From assembly GCA_017940705.1 (NCBI GenBank), contig JAGAYB010000109.1, forward strand, positions 1-6,308: a stretch of 6,308 nucleotides of DNA, read 5' to 3'. The translations under genes and the position numbers were made by a program. Origin of the DNA: Selenomonas sp. GTDB lineage: Bacteria > Bacillota_C > Negativicutes > Selenomonadales > Selenomonadaceae. Positions within the stretch are counted from its first letter, which is position 1. Each line of letters starts with the position of its first letter. The notes beneath the pieces were generated by a model, which saw nothing but the letters and a program-made list of their open reading frames with translations, was not told the origin of the DNA and searched no databases. Positions 5,953 to 6,308 of the stretch are shown here, piece by piece.

Positions 5953-6308
5953 GTGCGTTTATACATTGCCGAGAAACCCAGCATGGGCCGGGAAATCGCC
6001 AAGTGCCTGAAAGGGCCGGTGCGCCGCTGTGACGGCTATCTGGAAACCGGGGAAGGGGTTGTGACATGGCTGTTCGGGCACATCCTGCGGCAGGCAGAGC
6101 CGGATGAATACGATGCGAAATACAAGCGTTGGCGCGCTGAGGATTTGCCCATTATCCCCCATGAATGGAAACTGCTGGTGGACAAGTCCTGCGAAAAGCA
6201 GTTTGCCATTGTCAAAGGGCTTATCGACAAATGCGATGAAATCGTCCACGGCGGCGACCCTGACCGTGAAGGACAGCTGCTGGTGGATGAGGTGCTGGAC
6301 TTTTTGGG
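5953..6308 (+). CDS. topB: DNA topoisomerase III, 3'-partial
   Basis: Topoisomerase III is a type IA enzyme that cuts one strand through a 5'-phosphotyrosine and passes another strand. It decatenates replication and recombination intermediates, often together with a helicase. Only the first 118 codons are in the window; the family is usually about 650-750 aa, so the active-site tyrosine lies beyond the edge. The visible part is the TOPRIM domain: it begins MRLYIAEKPSMGREIAK, with the invariant Glu at residue 7, continues through VVTWLFGHIL (36-45) and DLPIIPHEW (64-72), and reaches the metal-binding GGDPDREGQLLVDE (100-113), with D102, D104 and E106 present. The order and spacing match TopB rather than TopA. 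It starts with GTG, 19 nt after the DUF1232 gene, and is probably in the same operon. The call is secure; integrity of the rest cannot be judged. Confidence 0.94.
   Translation, partial: MRLYIAEKPSMGREIAKCLKGPVRRCDGYLETGEGVVTWLFGHILRQAEPDEYDAKYKRWRAEDLPIIPHEWKLLVDKSCEKQFAIVKGLIDKCDEIVHGGDPDREGQLLVDEVLDFL

Noticed and set aside
1..6308. Mobile element, CRISPR array, tRNA/rRNA or phage-defence island
   Set aside because: No regularly spaced repeats, transposase or integrase motifs, terminal inverted repeats or tRNA-like folds were seen; RecD2, TopB and ABC-F are ordinary chromosomal genes.

Overview
The window reads as ordinary chromosomal DNA from a bacterium of the Bacillota type. By eye the G+C is a little above 50%. 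Every gene is on the + strand, coding density is high, and the Shine-Dalgarno sequences are purine-rich (GAGGTG, AAGGAG, TAGGAG). The gene set fits this group: an LCP cell-wall ligase with a LytR_C domain, an ABC-F ATPase, a stand-alone RecD2 helicase and a TopB topoisomerase. My best guess within Bacillota is a Negativicutes (Selenomonas-like) genome, but that rests on the general look of the proteins, not on a marker gene, so hold it loosely.

Layout. Positions 2-1243 hold the C-terminal part of an LCP-family (LytR-CpsA-Psr) protein. Its start lies off the left edge. It is followed by a perfect 10-bp hairpin (1249-1271) that probably acts as its terminator. A tight co-directional set then runs to the right edge: an ABC-F ATPase with a TTG start (1301-3283), a RecD2/YrrC-type 5'-3' helicase (3322-5541, GTG start preferred), a small DUF1232 (YkvA-like) membrane protein (5565-5933), and the first 118 codons of DNA topoisomerase III (5953 to beyond the edge). 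The gaps inside this set are 38, 23 and 19 nt, and each carries a ribosome-binding site, so it is very probably one transcription unit.

How the genes may work together. RecD2 and TopB both act on DNA intermediates: one unwinds 5'-3', the other passes single strands and can decatenate. The ABC-F protein ends in a Uup-like coiled-coil hairpin, a domain linked to nucleic-acid binding in that family. A genome-maintenance operon is therefore a reasonable hypothesis, with the DUF1232 membrane protein as the unexplained member. The LCP gene upstream is a cell-envelope function and is probably a separate unit.

I saw no tRNA, rRNA, CRISPR array, insertion sequence, prophage or toxin-antitoxin gene, and no intergenic stretch longer than 57 nt. 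I do not see a clearly new biological system here. The most useful leads are the gene grouping, the hairpin in the short leader of the ABC-F gene, and the DUF1232 protein.
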